DNA from: RAM1 sp943372515
GTDB taxonomy: Bacteria > Pseudomonadota > Gammaproteobacteria > Burkholderiales > Burkholderiaceae_C
Direction of reading: 5' to 3'
Length of the DNA: 64,000 nucleotides
Assembly: GCA_943372515.1 (NCBI GenBank)
Contig: CALRYY010000011.1
Coordinates: forward strand, 9,150-73,149
The notes beneath the pieces are model-generated. The model saw only the letters and a list, made by a program, of their open reading frames with translations. It did no database searches and was not told the origin of the DNA. Each line of letters begins with the position of its first letter. The stretch's first letter is position 1. Shown here in pieces: positions 1 to 7,443 of the stretch. Both the position numbers and the translations under genes were made by a program.

Positions 1-1
1 A

Positions 2-931
2 TTTGCCGGCTACGGCAAGCTCTCGGGCAAGTCGCTGGACGAGCTGCACGCCGGCGAGCGGGTGGCCGTGCTGGACGGCAAGGACGACCCGCTGGACTTT
101 GTGCTGTGGAAATCCGCCAAACCCACCGAACCCGCCGACGCCCAGTGGGACAGCGCCTGGGGCAAGGGCCGCCCCGGGTGGCACATTGAATGCTCGGCCA
201 TGGCGTGCGCCACGCTGGGCGAGACCTTTGACATCCATGGCGGCGGGGCTGACCTGCAGTTCCCCCACCACGAGAATGAAATCGCCCAGAGCGAAGGCGC
301 CAACGGCAAACCAATGGCCAGGGTGTGGATACACAACGGCTTTGTGAACATCGACAACGAGAAGATGTCCAAGAGCCTTGGCAACTTTTTCACCATCCGC
401 GAGGTGCTGGAAAAGTTCGACGCCGAGACCATCCGCTTTTTCATTGTGCGGGCGCACTACCGCAGCCCGCTGAACTACAGCGACGTGCACCTGGACGACG
501 CGCGCAGTGCGCTCAAGCGCCTGTACACCGCGCTGCACGCCGTGGTGCCGGCAGATGTGACGATCGACTGGGCGCAGCCGCATGCCGCGCGTTTCAAGGC
601 CGCGATGGACACCGACTTTGGCACGCCCGAGGCCGTGGCCGTGCTGTTTGAACTGGCGGCCGAAGCCAACCGCAGCCAATCGGCGCAGGCAGCCGGCCTG
701 CTGAAGGCCCTGGGTGGCGTGCTGGGCCTGTTGCAAGGCGACCCGCAGGCTTTTTTGCAGGCCGGCGCCGGCATTGACGAAGCCAGCATCCAGCAGCAGA
801 TAGAAGCCCGCGCCGCCGCCAAAAAAGCCAAGGACTTTGCCGAGGCCGACCGCATCCGCAACGCATTGCTGGCCCAGGGCATAGTGCTGAAAGACTCCGC
901 AACCGGCACCACCTGGGAGGCCGCGCAGTGA
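2..931 (+). CDS. cysS: cysteinyl-tRNA synthetase, C-terminal part (5' end outside window)
   Basis: Charges tRNA-Cys with cysteine in the cytoplasm. The reading frame is open from base 2, so the N-terminal part, including the HIGH motif, lies off the left edge. Visible family signatures are the HGGGADLQFPHHENE-type zinc/active-site block near bases 236-280 and the KMSKS loop at 363-377, followed by the helical anticodon-binding region and a charged C-terminal extension. It overlaps the next gene by four bases (GTGA), which suggests translational coupling. Identity is secure; only the start is missing. Confidence 0.97.
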   Translation, partial: FAGYGKLSGKSLDELHAGERVAVLDGKDDPLDFVLWKSAKPTEPADAQWDSAWGKGRPGWHIECSAMACATLGETFDIHGGGADLQFPHHENEIAQSEGANGKPMARVWIHNGFVNIDNEKMSKSLGNFFTIREVLEKFDAETIRFFIVRAHYRSPLNYSDVHLDDARSALKRLYTALHAVVPADVTIDWAQPHAARFKAAMDTDFGTPEAVAVLFELAAEANRSQSAQAAGLLKALGGVLGLLQGDPQAFLQAGAGIDEASIQQQIEARAAAKKAKDFAEADRIRNALLAQGIVLKDSATGTTWEAAQ

Positions 932-1587
932 GCCCCACGCGCAAGGCGGCCGACCCCGTGGTGACGGTGGCAACACCCGCCTACTGGGAAGAAGCCTGCC
1001 GCCACCTGGCCAAAAAAGACCGTGTCATGAAGCGGTTGATCCCCAAATTTGGCGACGCCTGCCTGCAGTCGCATGGCGACGCCTTCACCACGCTGGCGCG
1101 CAGCATTGTGGGCCAGCAGATTTCAGTGAAGGCCGCGCAGACCGTGTGGGAGCGGTTTGAAAAGCTGCCCCGCAAGCTGACGGCCGCCAACGTGCTCAAG
1201 CTCAAGGTGGACGACATGCGCGCCGCAGGCCTGAGCGCGCGCAAGATTGAATACCTGGTGGATCTGGCCCTGCACTTTGACTCGGGCGCGGTGCACGTGA
1301 AATCCTGGGAAGGCATGGACGACGAGGCCATCATTGCCGAACTGGTGGCCATTCGCGGCATTGGCCGCTGGACGGCCGAGATGTTTTTGATCTTTCACCT
1401 GATGCGCCCTGATGTGCTGCCGCTGGACGACATCGGCCTGATCAACGGCATCAGCCAGAACTATTTTTCGGGCGACCCGGTCAGCCGCAGCGACGCGCGC
1501 GAGGTGGCCGACGCCTGGGCGCCGTACCGCAGCGTTGCAACTTGGTATATTTGGCGCTCGCTAGACCCCCTTCCCGTGTCTTACTGA
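928..1587 (+). CDS. alkA: DNA-3-methyladenine glycosylase II family protein (HhH-GPD)
   Basis: Base-excision repair glycosylase that removes alkylated purines from DNA. The 219-residue product has the HhH-GPD fold: a helix-hairpin-helix with RGIGRWTAEM around residues 140-150, followed about 20 residues later by LPLDDIGL, which carries the expected catalytic aspartate. It lacks the extra N-terminal domain of E. coli AlkA, as is usual for the short bacterial AlkA-2 subfamily. The GTG start overlaps the cysS stop (GTGA). The family is clear; exact substrate preference is not. Confidence 0.88.
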   Translation: MSPTRKAADPVVTVATPAYWEEACRHLAKKDRVMKRLIPKFGDACLQSHGDAFTTLARSIVGQQISVKAAQTVWERFEKLPRKLTAANVLKLKVDDMRAAGLSARKIEYLVDLALHFDSGAVHVKSWEGMDDEAIIAELVAIRGIGRWTAEMFLIFHLMRPDVLPLDDIGLINGISQNYFSGDPVSRSDAREVADAWAPYRSVATWYIWRSLDPLPVSY

Positions 1588-1624
1588 CCGGCGGCGTTCA
1601 AGCCAACACACAAGGAGTCAAACC

Positions 1625-2602
1625 TTGGCAAAGAAAACCTTCCTCGACTTCGAGCAGCCGATTGCGGAGCTTGAAACCAAGATCGAAGAACTGCGCTACG
1701 TGCAGACAGAATCAGCAGTCGACATCTCTGAAGAGATCGACCAGCTCAGCAAGAAAAGCCAGCAGCTCACCAAAGACATCTACGGTGTGCTCACCCCATG
1801 GCAGATCACCAAGATCGCACGCCATGCCGAGCGGCCCTACACGCTGGACTACGTCAATGAAATCTTCACCGACTTCATCGAGCTGCACGGCGACCGGCAC
1901 TTCTCGGACGACCTGAGCATCGTGGGCGGCCTGGCCCGCTTTAACGGCACCGCCTGCATGGTGCTGGGCCACCAAAAGGGCCGCGACACCAAGGAGCGTG
2001 GCCTGCGCAACTTTGGCATGAGCAAGCCCGAGGGCTACCGCAAGGCCCTGCGCCTGATGAAGACCGCAGAAAAATTCAAGCTGCCCGTGTTCACCTTTGT
2101 GGACACACCCGGCGCCTACCCCGGCATTGACGCTGAAGAGCGCGGCCAGTCGGAGGCCATTGGCCGCAACATCTACGAGATGGCCCAGCTCGAGGTCCCC
2201 ATCATCACCACCATCATTGGCGAAGGCGGCTCTGGCGGCGCGCTGGCCATTTCGGTGGGCGACCAGGTGCTGATGCTGCAGTACTCCATCTATTCGGTGA
2301 TCAGCCCCGAGGGCTGCGCCTCCATCCTCTGGAAGACATCCGACAAGGCCCAAGACGCCGCCGAGGCCCTGGGCATCACCGCCCATCGCCTGAAGGCCCT
2401 GGGCCTGGTGGACAAGATCGTGAACGAGCCCGTGGGCGGCGCGCACCGTGACCACAAGCAGATGGCGGCCTTCCTCAAGCGCGCGCTGAACGACGCCTAC
2501 CGCCAGGTCAGCGACCTGAAGGTGCGCGAGCTTTTGGACCGGCGCTACGAACGGCTGCAAAGTTATGGCCGTTACACCGACACCAAGGCCGACGCCCGCT
2601 GA
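1625..2602 (+). CDS. accA: acetyl-CoA carboxylase, carboxyltransferase subunit alpha
   Basis: Alpha subunit of the carboxyltransferase that, with AccD, moves the carboxyl group from biotin to acetyl-CoA to form malonyl-CoA for fatty-acid synthesis. The protein is 325 residues, the normal length. It opens with KKTFLDFEQPIAELETKIEEL and contains the crotonase-fold glycine-rich blocks FVDTPGAYPGIDAEERGQ and GEGGSGGALAI. The start is TTG at 1625, preceded by AAGGAG at 1612-1617; no ATG fits the conserved N-terminus. Its 3' end overlaps tilS by 38 bases. Confidence 0.97.
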   Translation: MAKKTFLDFEQPIAELETKIEELRYVQTESAVDISEEIDQLSKKSQQLTKDIYGVLTPWQITKIARHAERPYTLDYVNEIFTDFIELHGDRHFSDDLSIVGGLARFNGTACMVLGHQKGRDTKERGLRNFGMSKPEGYRKALRLMKTAEKFKLPVFTFVDTPGAYPGIDAEERGQSEAIGRNIYEMAQLEVPIITTIIGEGGSGGALAISVGDQVLMLQYSIYSVISPEGCASILWKTSDKAQDAAEALGITAHRLKALGLVDKIVNEPVGGAHRDHKQMAAFLKRALNDAYRQVSDLKVRELLDRRYERLQSYGRYTDTKADAR

Positions 2603-3545
2603 TGCCCTGAACCCGGCTGCCGTTGCCCTGGGCAGCTGGCCGGCCGACCTGCCGCTGGCGGTGGCCTACAGCGGCGGCGCTGATTCCACCGCACTGCTGT
2701 GGGCCTGCGCCGCGCGCTGGCCGGGCCAGACCGGCGCCATTCACATCCACCACGGCCTGCAGGCCGCCGCCGACGGCTTTGCCCGCCACTGCGAAAGCGT
2801 GTGCGCTGCTCTAGGCGTGCCTCTGCAGCTGGTGCAGGTAGACGCACGCCACGCAACCGGTGAAAGCCCCGAAGACGCCGCCCGCAAGGCCCGCTACCAG
2901 GCCCTGGCCGATGCCGCACGCCAATGCGGCGCCAGGCAGGTGCTGCTGGCCCAGCATGCCGACGACCAGGTTGAAACCCTGTTGCTGGCCTTGAGCCGAG
3001 GCGCCGGCCTGCCGGGCCTGGCCGCCATGCCCGAAACCTTTGAACGGCACGGCATGGCCTTTGGCCGCCCGCTGCTGGGCGTGAGCGGCCCGGCCATCCG
3101 CGCCTGGCTGGCAGAACAGACCATCGCCTGGGTAGACGACCCCACCAACGCCAACACGGCCTACACCCGCAACCGCATCCGCCACGGCCTGCTGCCGGCG
3201 CTGGAGCAGACCTTTCCCCAATTTCGCGAAACCTTTGCACGGTCAACCCGCCACGCCGCCCAGGCGCAGGCCCTGCTGGACGAACTGGCCACGCTGGACC
3301 TGCAGGCCGCGGGCGACCCGCCCGCCATTGCCGCGCTGCGCGCACTGAGCCGCGCGCGCCAGGGCAATGCGCTGCGCCACTGGCTGCGCCGCGCGCACGG
3401 AACGGCGGCGTCTGCCGCGCAACTGGACGAGCTGCTGGACCAGATTGAGGCCTGCACCACTCGCGGCCACGGCATCCACATCAAGGTGGGCGCGGGCTTT
3501 GTCGAGCGGGCAGGGCCGCGGCTGGCCTACATCGCCCCGGTATAA
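2565..3545 (+). CDS. tilS: tRNA(Ile)-lysidine synthetase
   Basis: ATP-dependent enzyme that attaches lysine to C34 of tRNA-Ile(CAU), converting it to lysidine so that it reads AUA. The N-type PP-loop AYSGGADST sits near residues 34-42, and AQHADDQVETLLL and DPTNANTAYTRNRIR are typical TilS blocks. At 326 residues it has the catalytic and middle substrate-binding regions but lacks the C-terminal domain of the E. coli enzyme (about 430 residues). The ATG lies inside accA (38-base overlap), and the stop codon is embedded in a TATAAT hexamer. Confidence 0.93.
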   Translation: MAVTPTPRPTPADALNPAAVALGSWPADLPLAVAYSGGADSTALLWACAARWPGQTGAIHIHHGLQAAADGFARHCESVCAALGVPLQLVQVDARHATGESPEDAARKARYQALADAARQCGARQVLLAQHADDQVETLLLALSRGAGLPGLAAMPETFERHGMAFGRPLLGVSGPAIRAWLAEQTIAWVDDPTNANTAYTRNRIRHGLLPALEQTFPQFRETFARSTRHAAQAQALLDELATLDLQAAGDPPAIAALRALSRARQGNALRHWLRRAHGTAASAAQLDELLDQIEACTTRGHGIHIKVGAGFVERAGPRLAYIAPV

Positions 3546-3546
3546 T
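3541..3546 (+). promoter_or_regulatory. possible lysC promoter -10 element
   Basis: A perfect TATAAT coincides with the tilS stop codon, 94 bases before the lysC start. No good -35 is visible at 16-18 bases upstream, so activity is uncertain. Between it and lysC lie inverted repeats GTTTTGC (3553-3559) and GCAAAAC (3575-3581), which could form a leader hairpin. Confidence 0.4.
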
Positions 3547-3640
3547 CCCGTGGTTTTGCGCGGTGCGGCCCGCTGCAAAACACCGCGATTCAAACCGCGA
3601 CCCCCGCCAACCCGCCGCGTCTGTCCTCTCTTCCAATCCA

Positions 3641-4909
3641 ATGGCACTGATCGTTCATAAATACGGCGGCACGTCGATGGGCTCTACCGAGCGCATCCGC
3701 AACGTCGCCAAGCGCGTGGCCAAATGGGCGCGAGCCGGCCACCAGATGGTGGTGGTGCCCAGCGCCATGAGCGGCGAAACCAACCGCCTGCTGGGCCTGG
3801 CCAAAGAGCTGGCCCCCGCCAAGGCGTCTGACGCCGTATCGCGCGAACTCGACATGCTGGCCGCCACCGGCGAGCAGGCGTCCAGCGCGCTGCTGGCCAT
3901 TGCGCTGCAGGCCGAAGGCATGGGCTCCGTCAGCTACGCCGGCTGGCAGGTGCCCATCAAGACCAACAGCGCCTACACCAAGGCCCGCATCGAATCCATC
4001 GACGACAAAAAGGTGCGCGCCGACCTGGCCGCGGGCCGTGTGGTGATCGTCACCGGCTTTCAGGGCGTGGACGACGCAGGCAACATCACCACGCTGGGCC
4101 GGGGCGGCAGCGACACCTCGGCTGTGGCCGTGGCCGCCGCCATGAAGGCGCATGAATGCCTGATCTACACCGACGTAGACGGCGTGTACACCACCGACCC
4201 GCGCGTTGTGCCCGAAGCCCGCCGCCTGCACACCGTGAGCTTTGAAGAGATGCTGGAGATGGCATCCATGGGCTCCAAGGTGCTGCAGATCCGGTCGGTG
4301 GAATTTGCCGGCAAATACAAGGTGCCGCTGCGCGTGCTGAGCAGCTTCACCCCGTGGGACATTGACATCGACGAAGAAGCCAAGTCCGGCACGTTGATCA
4401 CTTTTGAGGAAGACGAAAAAATGGAACAAGCCGTCGTATCCGGCATCGCATTCAACCGCGACGAAGCCAAGATCTCGGTCCTGGGCGTGCCCGACAAGCC
4501 CGGCATTGCCTACAACATCCTGGGTGCCGTGGCCGACGCCAACATCGAGGTGGACGTGATCATCCAGAACATCTCCAAAGACGGCAAAACCGACTTCAGC
4601 TTTACCGTGCACCGCAACGACTACGCCCGCACGGTAGACCTGCTGCGCGCCAAGGTGCTGCCCACGCTGGGCACCGACACGATCGAGGGCGACACCAAGA
4701 TCTGCAAGGTCAGCATCGTGGGCATCGGCATGCGCAGCCACGTGGGCATTGCCAGCAAGATGTTCCGCTCGCTGAGCGAGGAGGGCATCAACATCCAGAT
4801 GATCTCTACCAGCGAAATCAAGACCTCGGTGGTCATTGACGAGAAATACATGGAGCTGGCCGTGCGCGCCCTGCACAAGGCATTCGACCTGGACCAGCCC
4901 GCAGGCTGA
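3641..4909 (+). CDS. lysC: aspartokinase
   Basis: Phosphorylates aspartate, the first step to lysine, threonine, methionine and diaminopimelate. From the ATG at 3641 the product is 422 residues and begins MALIVHKYGGTSMGS, the conserved amino-acid-kinase nucleotide loop. GRGGSDTSAVA near residues 150-160 is the substrate-binding loop. The C-terminal third holds two ACT domains, which normally mediate feedback inhibition. The frame continues upstream to 3563, but those residues are low complexity and not family-like. A tRNA-Ser follows 37 bases after the stop. Confidence 0.96.
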   Translation: MALIVHKYGGTSMGSTERIRNVAKRVAKWARAGHQMVVVPSAMSGETNRLLGLAKELAPAKASDAVSRELDMLAATGEQASSALLAIALQAEGMGSVSYAGWQVPIKTNSAYTKARIESIDDKKVRADLAAGRVVIVTGFQGVDDAGNITTLGRGGSDTSAVAVAAAMKAHECLIYTDVDGVYTTDPRVVPEARRLHTVSFEEMLEMASMGSKVLQIRSVEFAGKYKVPLRVLSSFTPWDIDIDEEAKSGTLITFEEDEKMEQAVVSGIAFNRDEAKISVLGVPDKPGIAYNILGAVADANIEVDVIIQNISKDGKTDFSFTVHRNDYARTVDLLRAKVLPTLGTDTIEGDTKICKVSIVGIGMRSHVGIASKMFRSLSEEGINIQMISTSEIKTSVVIDEKYMELAVRALHKAFDLDQPAG

Positions 4910-4946
4910 TTTGCCACACAAGTCGTGAGATAATCTTTTTTCGCCA

Positions 4947-5039
4947 GGAAACGTGACCGAGTGGCCGAAGGTGCTCCCCTGCTAAGGGAGTATGGGGTGT
5001 AGAGCCTCATCGAGGGTTCGAATCCCTCCGTTTCCGCCA
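4947..5039 (+). tRNA. tRNA-Ser (GCU anticodon)
   Basis: Acceptor stem GGAAACG (4947-4953) pairs with CGTTTCC, followed by discriminator G and an encoded CCA (5037-5039). The anticodon arm CTCCC-CTGCTAA-GGGAG gives anticodon GCT. A long variable arm is present, as expected for class II tRNA-Ser. It is the left border of a small accessory patch. Confidence 0.97.
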
Positions 5040-5053
5040 AAGCATCAAAACAG

Positions 5054-5075
5054 AACGCCCCGAGAGGGGCGTTTT
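5054..5075 (+). terminator. bidirectional rho-independent terminator after tRNA-Ser
   Basis: Stem AACGCCCC (5054-5061), GAGA tetraloop, stem GGGGCGTT, then a T run. A complementary A-rich flank (AAAACAG) upstream means it can also terminate the convergent HNH gene that ends at 5118 on the minus strand. Confidence 0.85.
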
Positions 5076-5117
5076 GCATTGGGGCTTCCGAAGGCCGTTT
5101 GGGACGGATAGGTCGCG

Positions 5118-6068
5118 TTACTCGATCGGTCGTGGCGGGTTCTTGAATACGTTCGTTGCATTCCAATTCAGAAACTCTGCGGCTGGCATCAAGCCGTCAT
5201 GCTGGGGCGCATGGATTGGGTGTCCATGAAACTGCAGTTCACCGGTTGTGCCTCGCGCGCCACTGATAGCCAGCTGGCTGAAAACAACTCTACGTTCGGA
5301 TGGCTCGACGGTAAACGCCCCCAGATCAAAAAGCTTGTGGTGAAGCGCGCACAACGACAAGCCATTGGGTTCAATGTCTGGTCCGCCGACGTGATGCCAT
5401 TTGATGTGAGCCGCTTCAAGACCAGCTGGCGTGTGCCCAATTCGCAGATCGAAGCCGCAGACACAGCAGCGAAACTCGTAGGCGCGCAGCACCCGATCTC
5501 TGAATCCAGGGTCGCGCTTGCGTCGTGCTGTCGCTATGTAGTCGTCTGCCGTTGTCGCGCTATCACGCAATTCCCTAATGCCATCCAGGTTCAAACCCAG
5601 AGCGGCCACGATGTCAGCATGAAGGGTATCTGGAAAATAGGTATTCAAAATGCGGGAGGCTACCGCCTCCAGCAGCCCGGGGACATGACGTAGCGCTTCG
5701 TCAATCTCAGGAGGAAAACCCGCCTTGATGTGGTGCTCTCGAAGCTCTCCCAAAGTTGGCGTGACACCCGCCGATCGTTCCAGAATTTGGCGCGGGCCGT
5801 TCAGGTCCCACAGAGCGCCACGTCCATCTGTTGCGAGATGCCAGAAAGGGTAGTGCCTTGATTTCGCCGCACTGCTGGGTCCGAACTCAATCAAGAGTTG
5901 CTTCAACAATTCTTCGATGTCCGCGAAAGCTACCAACCGTTTGTCGCCTCGCTGCACCCGGGCCAGCGCGAGCATGATAAGCAAGGGCTTGTGGGGTGAA
6001 TAGGTGCCAGCACGTTGGCCCCGACGAATGGAATCAAAAGCCTCAAGGACTTGAATCGCTGTTTTCAT
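5118..6068 (-). CDS. HNH endonuclease with N-terminal sulfur-binding-like domain; putative phosphorothioate-dependent (type IV) restriction enzyme
   Basis: Predicted to cut DNA carrying phosphorothioate (Dnd-type) backbone modification. The 316-residue protein has an N-terminal module with SPHKPLL (residues 24-30), FGP (62-64) and HYPFWHL (72-78), the pattern I associate with the sulfur-binding domain of ScoMcrA/SprMcrA-type enzymes. A C-terminal HNH domain follows at about 195-265: C201/C204 and C240 are likely zinc ligands, with H221 (AHI), N235 and H243/H244 as the HNH core. Its start is one base after the stop of an unknown gene (TGATATG), so the two are probably co-translated. No dnd modification genes are in the window. 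The HNH fold is certain; specificity is inferred. Base composition looks less GC-rich than its neighbours. Confidence 0.78.
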   Translation of the reverse strand: MKTAIQVLEAFDSIRRGQRAGTYSPHKPLLIMLALARVQRGDKRLVAFADIEELLKQLLIEFGPSSAAKSRHYPFWHLATDGRGALWDLNGPRQILERSAGVTPTLGELREHHIKAGFPPEIDEALRHVPGLLEAVASRILNTYFPDTLHADIVAALGLNLDGIRELRDSATTADDYIATARRKRDPGFRDRVLRAYEFRCCVCGFDLRIGHTPAGLEAAHIKWHHVGGPDIEPNGLSLCALHHKLFDLGAFTVEPSERRVVFSQLAISGARGTTGELQFHGHPIHAPQHDGLMPAAEFLNWNATNVFKNPPRPIE

Positions 6069-6069
6069 A

Positions 6070-6573
6070 TCACCACGCGTACTTCCTAACCGTCAACTTC
6101 GGCGGCCTGAAAAACACCCTTTCCTCCGCCGCTGCCAGCACCGTCTCCGGCCGCCAGTCGGGGTTGCCGGTGCGCCGGGCCCGCTCCATGCGGACCCAAG
6201 CGTGGTTGTGTAGCGCCAGGTACGCCTTGACGTGGCGGGGGCATTCTTCAAAGAACCAGCGCAGCGGGCGCAGCAGGCTCTCGGGGCACGAGCGCAGCCG
6301 CACGGCGCGCTGGCCGGTGGGCAGCAGCATGCCTTCGTGGCAAGACTGCTCCAGCGGCAGGCGCAGGTCGTGCGCCACGATGTACTCCTCCCAGTCGTGC
6401 ATCTCTTCGCCAAAGTGGGGGTCTTCGTCTGCCGCTATGGCATGAAACCACAACGCATCAGGCAGCTCGGCGCACTGGGCTGATTCCCAGTCGTCGTAGT
6501 CGTTCTCAAACCGCTGCACCTCGGCCAGCCAGAGGTGGCCATACTGTTGTTGCGGGCTGAGCTGTCGGGCCAT
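6070..6573 (-). CDS. hypothetical protein, translationally coupled to the HNH nuclease
   Basis: Function not recognised. From the ATG at 6573 the product is 167 residues (MARQLSPQQQYGHLW...), soluble, rich in Trp, His, Glu and Asp, with no signal peptide or membrane segment. It has one acidic stretch (FENDYDDWES, about residues 20-30) and a basic C-terminus. The frame extends upstream to 6765, but those codons run across the vapB start region and look non-coding. Its stop codon is one base from the HNH start, so the pair forms a two-gene unit, divergent from vapB. It could be a partner or control protein of the restriction enzyme; nothing in the sequence proves this. Confidence 0.65.
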   Translation of the reverse strand: MARQLSPQQQYGHLWLAEVQRFENDYDDWESAQCAELPDALWFHAIAADEDPHFGEEMHDWEEYIVAHDLRLPLEQSCHEGMLLPTGQRAVRLRSCPESLLRPLRWFFEECPRHVKAYLALHNHAWVRMERARRTGNPDWRPETVLAAAEERVFFRPPKLTVRKYAW

Positions 6574-6661
6574 GGTGAGGGGACGATACACCTGCCAGCA
6601 TTGGAAAGGGCTGCGAAACGATGGATACCATTGGTGCCTGTCATTTTTTCGGAGCCGCCCT

Positions 6662-6895
6662 GTGGACACTGCCCGTCTTTTCCAGTCTGACCGCAGCCAG
6701 GCCGTTAAGCTGCCCAAGGCATATCGGTTTGCGGGCACGGAAGTAGCCATCAAACACTTTGGCAACGGCGTTTTGCTGCTGCCCGTGGATCAACCGTGGA
6801 AAACGCTGGAGGCCGGCTTGGCCGCATTCGAGCCCGGCTTTGTGCTTACGCGTGAGCAGCCCGGCGATCCTGTTCGTGATGAGATCCGCGCATGA
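6662..6895 (+). CDS. vapB: VapB-type antitoxin (orphan)
   Basis: Antitoxin and DNA-binding repressor of a VapBC module. The 77-residue product starts VDTARLFQSDRSQAVKLP, the SpoVT/AbrB-like N-terminal DNA-binding segment of this VapB family. It ends in the acidic/aromatic tail (AAFEPGFVLTREQP) that normally wraps the toxin. The GTG start at 6662 is chosen because GGAG lies 7 bases upstream and homology begins there. Its stop overlaps an ATG (ATGA), the usual vapB-vapC junction, but the toxin frame stops after six codons. A 9-base palindrome ACCATTGGT (6627-6635) in the divergent promoter region could be an operator. Confidence 0.8.
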   Translation: MDTARLFQSDRSQAVKLPKAYRFAGTEVAIKHFGNGVLLLPVDQPWKTLEAGLAAFEPGFVLTREQPGDPVRDEIRA

Positions 6896-6912
6896 TCCTG
6901 CTGGATATCTGA
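6892..6912 (+). pseudogene. vapC remnant (six codons)
   Basis: The ATG overlapping the vapB stop (ATGA) opens a frame reading MILLDI then TGA. MILLDT is the usual start of PIN-domain toxins, with the first catalytic aspartate in LLD. No PIN sequence continues in any frame before the convergent gene ending at 6941, so the toxin body appears deleted. Confidence 0.6.
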
Positions 6913-6940
6913 TCGGCGTGCACGCCCCCCGGCTAACGCC

Positions 6941-7288
6941 TTACGGCTTCTTCACAGCCGCCTCAGCCGCCGCCCCGGCCTTCACCTGGGCATTGGCATC
7001 GGTACCGGGGATCTTCTCGGCAATCTTGTTGCCCGTGCGGCGCGTCGCGTCGGCGGCGTCCTTGCTCACGTCCTTGGTGAATTCCACGGTTTTCTTGGTG
7101 GTCTTCTTGGTGTTGTCGATGCCCTTGTCGATCTTCTGGCCCACAGTGCTGGTGGCCTGGGTGCTGACGCTGGCGTTGGCGTTCACACCCACATTGGCGG
7201 TCTGCGCCTGGGCGTTCAGGCCGTAGGAGGCGGCGGTCACCGCCAGGATGATGCTGACCCGTTGCAGTACGTTGGTTGTTTTGCTCAT
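6941..7288 (-). CDS. small exported protein, function unknown
   Basis: Not a recognised family. The 115-residue product starts at the ATG at 7288, preceded by an AAGGAG ribosome site. An N-terminal signal sequence (RVSIILAVTAASYGLNAQAQ) predicts export to the periplasm. The mature part is Ala/Thr/Lys-rich and helix-prone (KIDKGIDNTKKTTKKTVEFT, about residues 50-70), resembling amphipathic or stress-type low-complexity proteins. It is a single gene with 155 non-coding bases upstream, which hold nothing else I can name. Confidence 0.7.
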   Translation of the reverse strand: MSKTTNVLQRVSIILAVTAASYGLNAQAQTANVGVNANASVSTQATSTVGQKIDKGIDNTKKTTKKTVEFTKDVSKDAADATRRTGNKIAEKIPGTDANAQVKAGAAAEAAVKKP

Positions 7289-7443
7289 GATGGCTCCTTG
7301 TTCTTGAAAACAGGAGCGCAGTATGGGCGGCTGCGTGCGCCAATGGGGCGTTTTGGCACGCTGCGCGGCACAAATGGATGGCGTCCCACAGCCCGCGTCA
7401 GTATGCGCTGACAGGGCCGTCAGACGTTGGCGCCGCGCCGTTG

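Noticed and set aside
4621..5166. 181-codon minus-strand frame spanning tRNA-Ser
   Set aside because: It crosses the tRNA and its terminator and the 3' end of lysC; not plausible as a gene.
6574..6765. N-terminal extension of the unknown protein upstream of the HNH gene
   Set aside because: It would overlap the vapB start and its ribosome site on the other strand, and the ATG at 6573 gives a more plausible protein.
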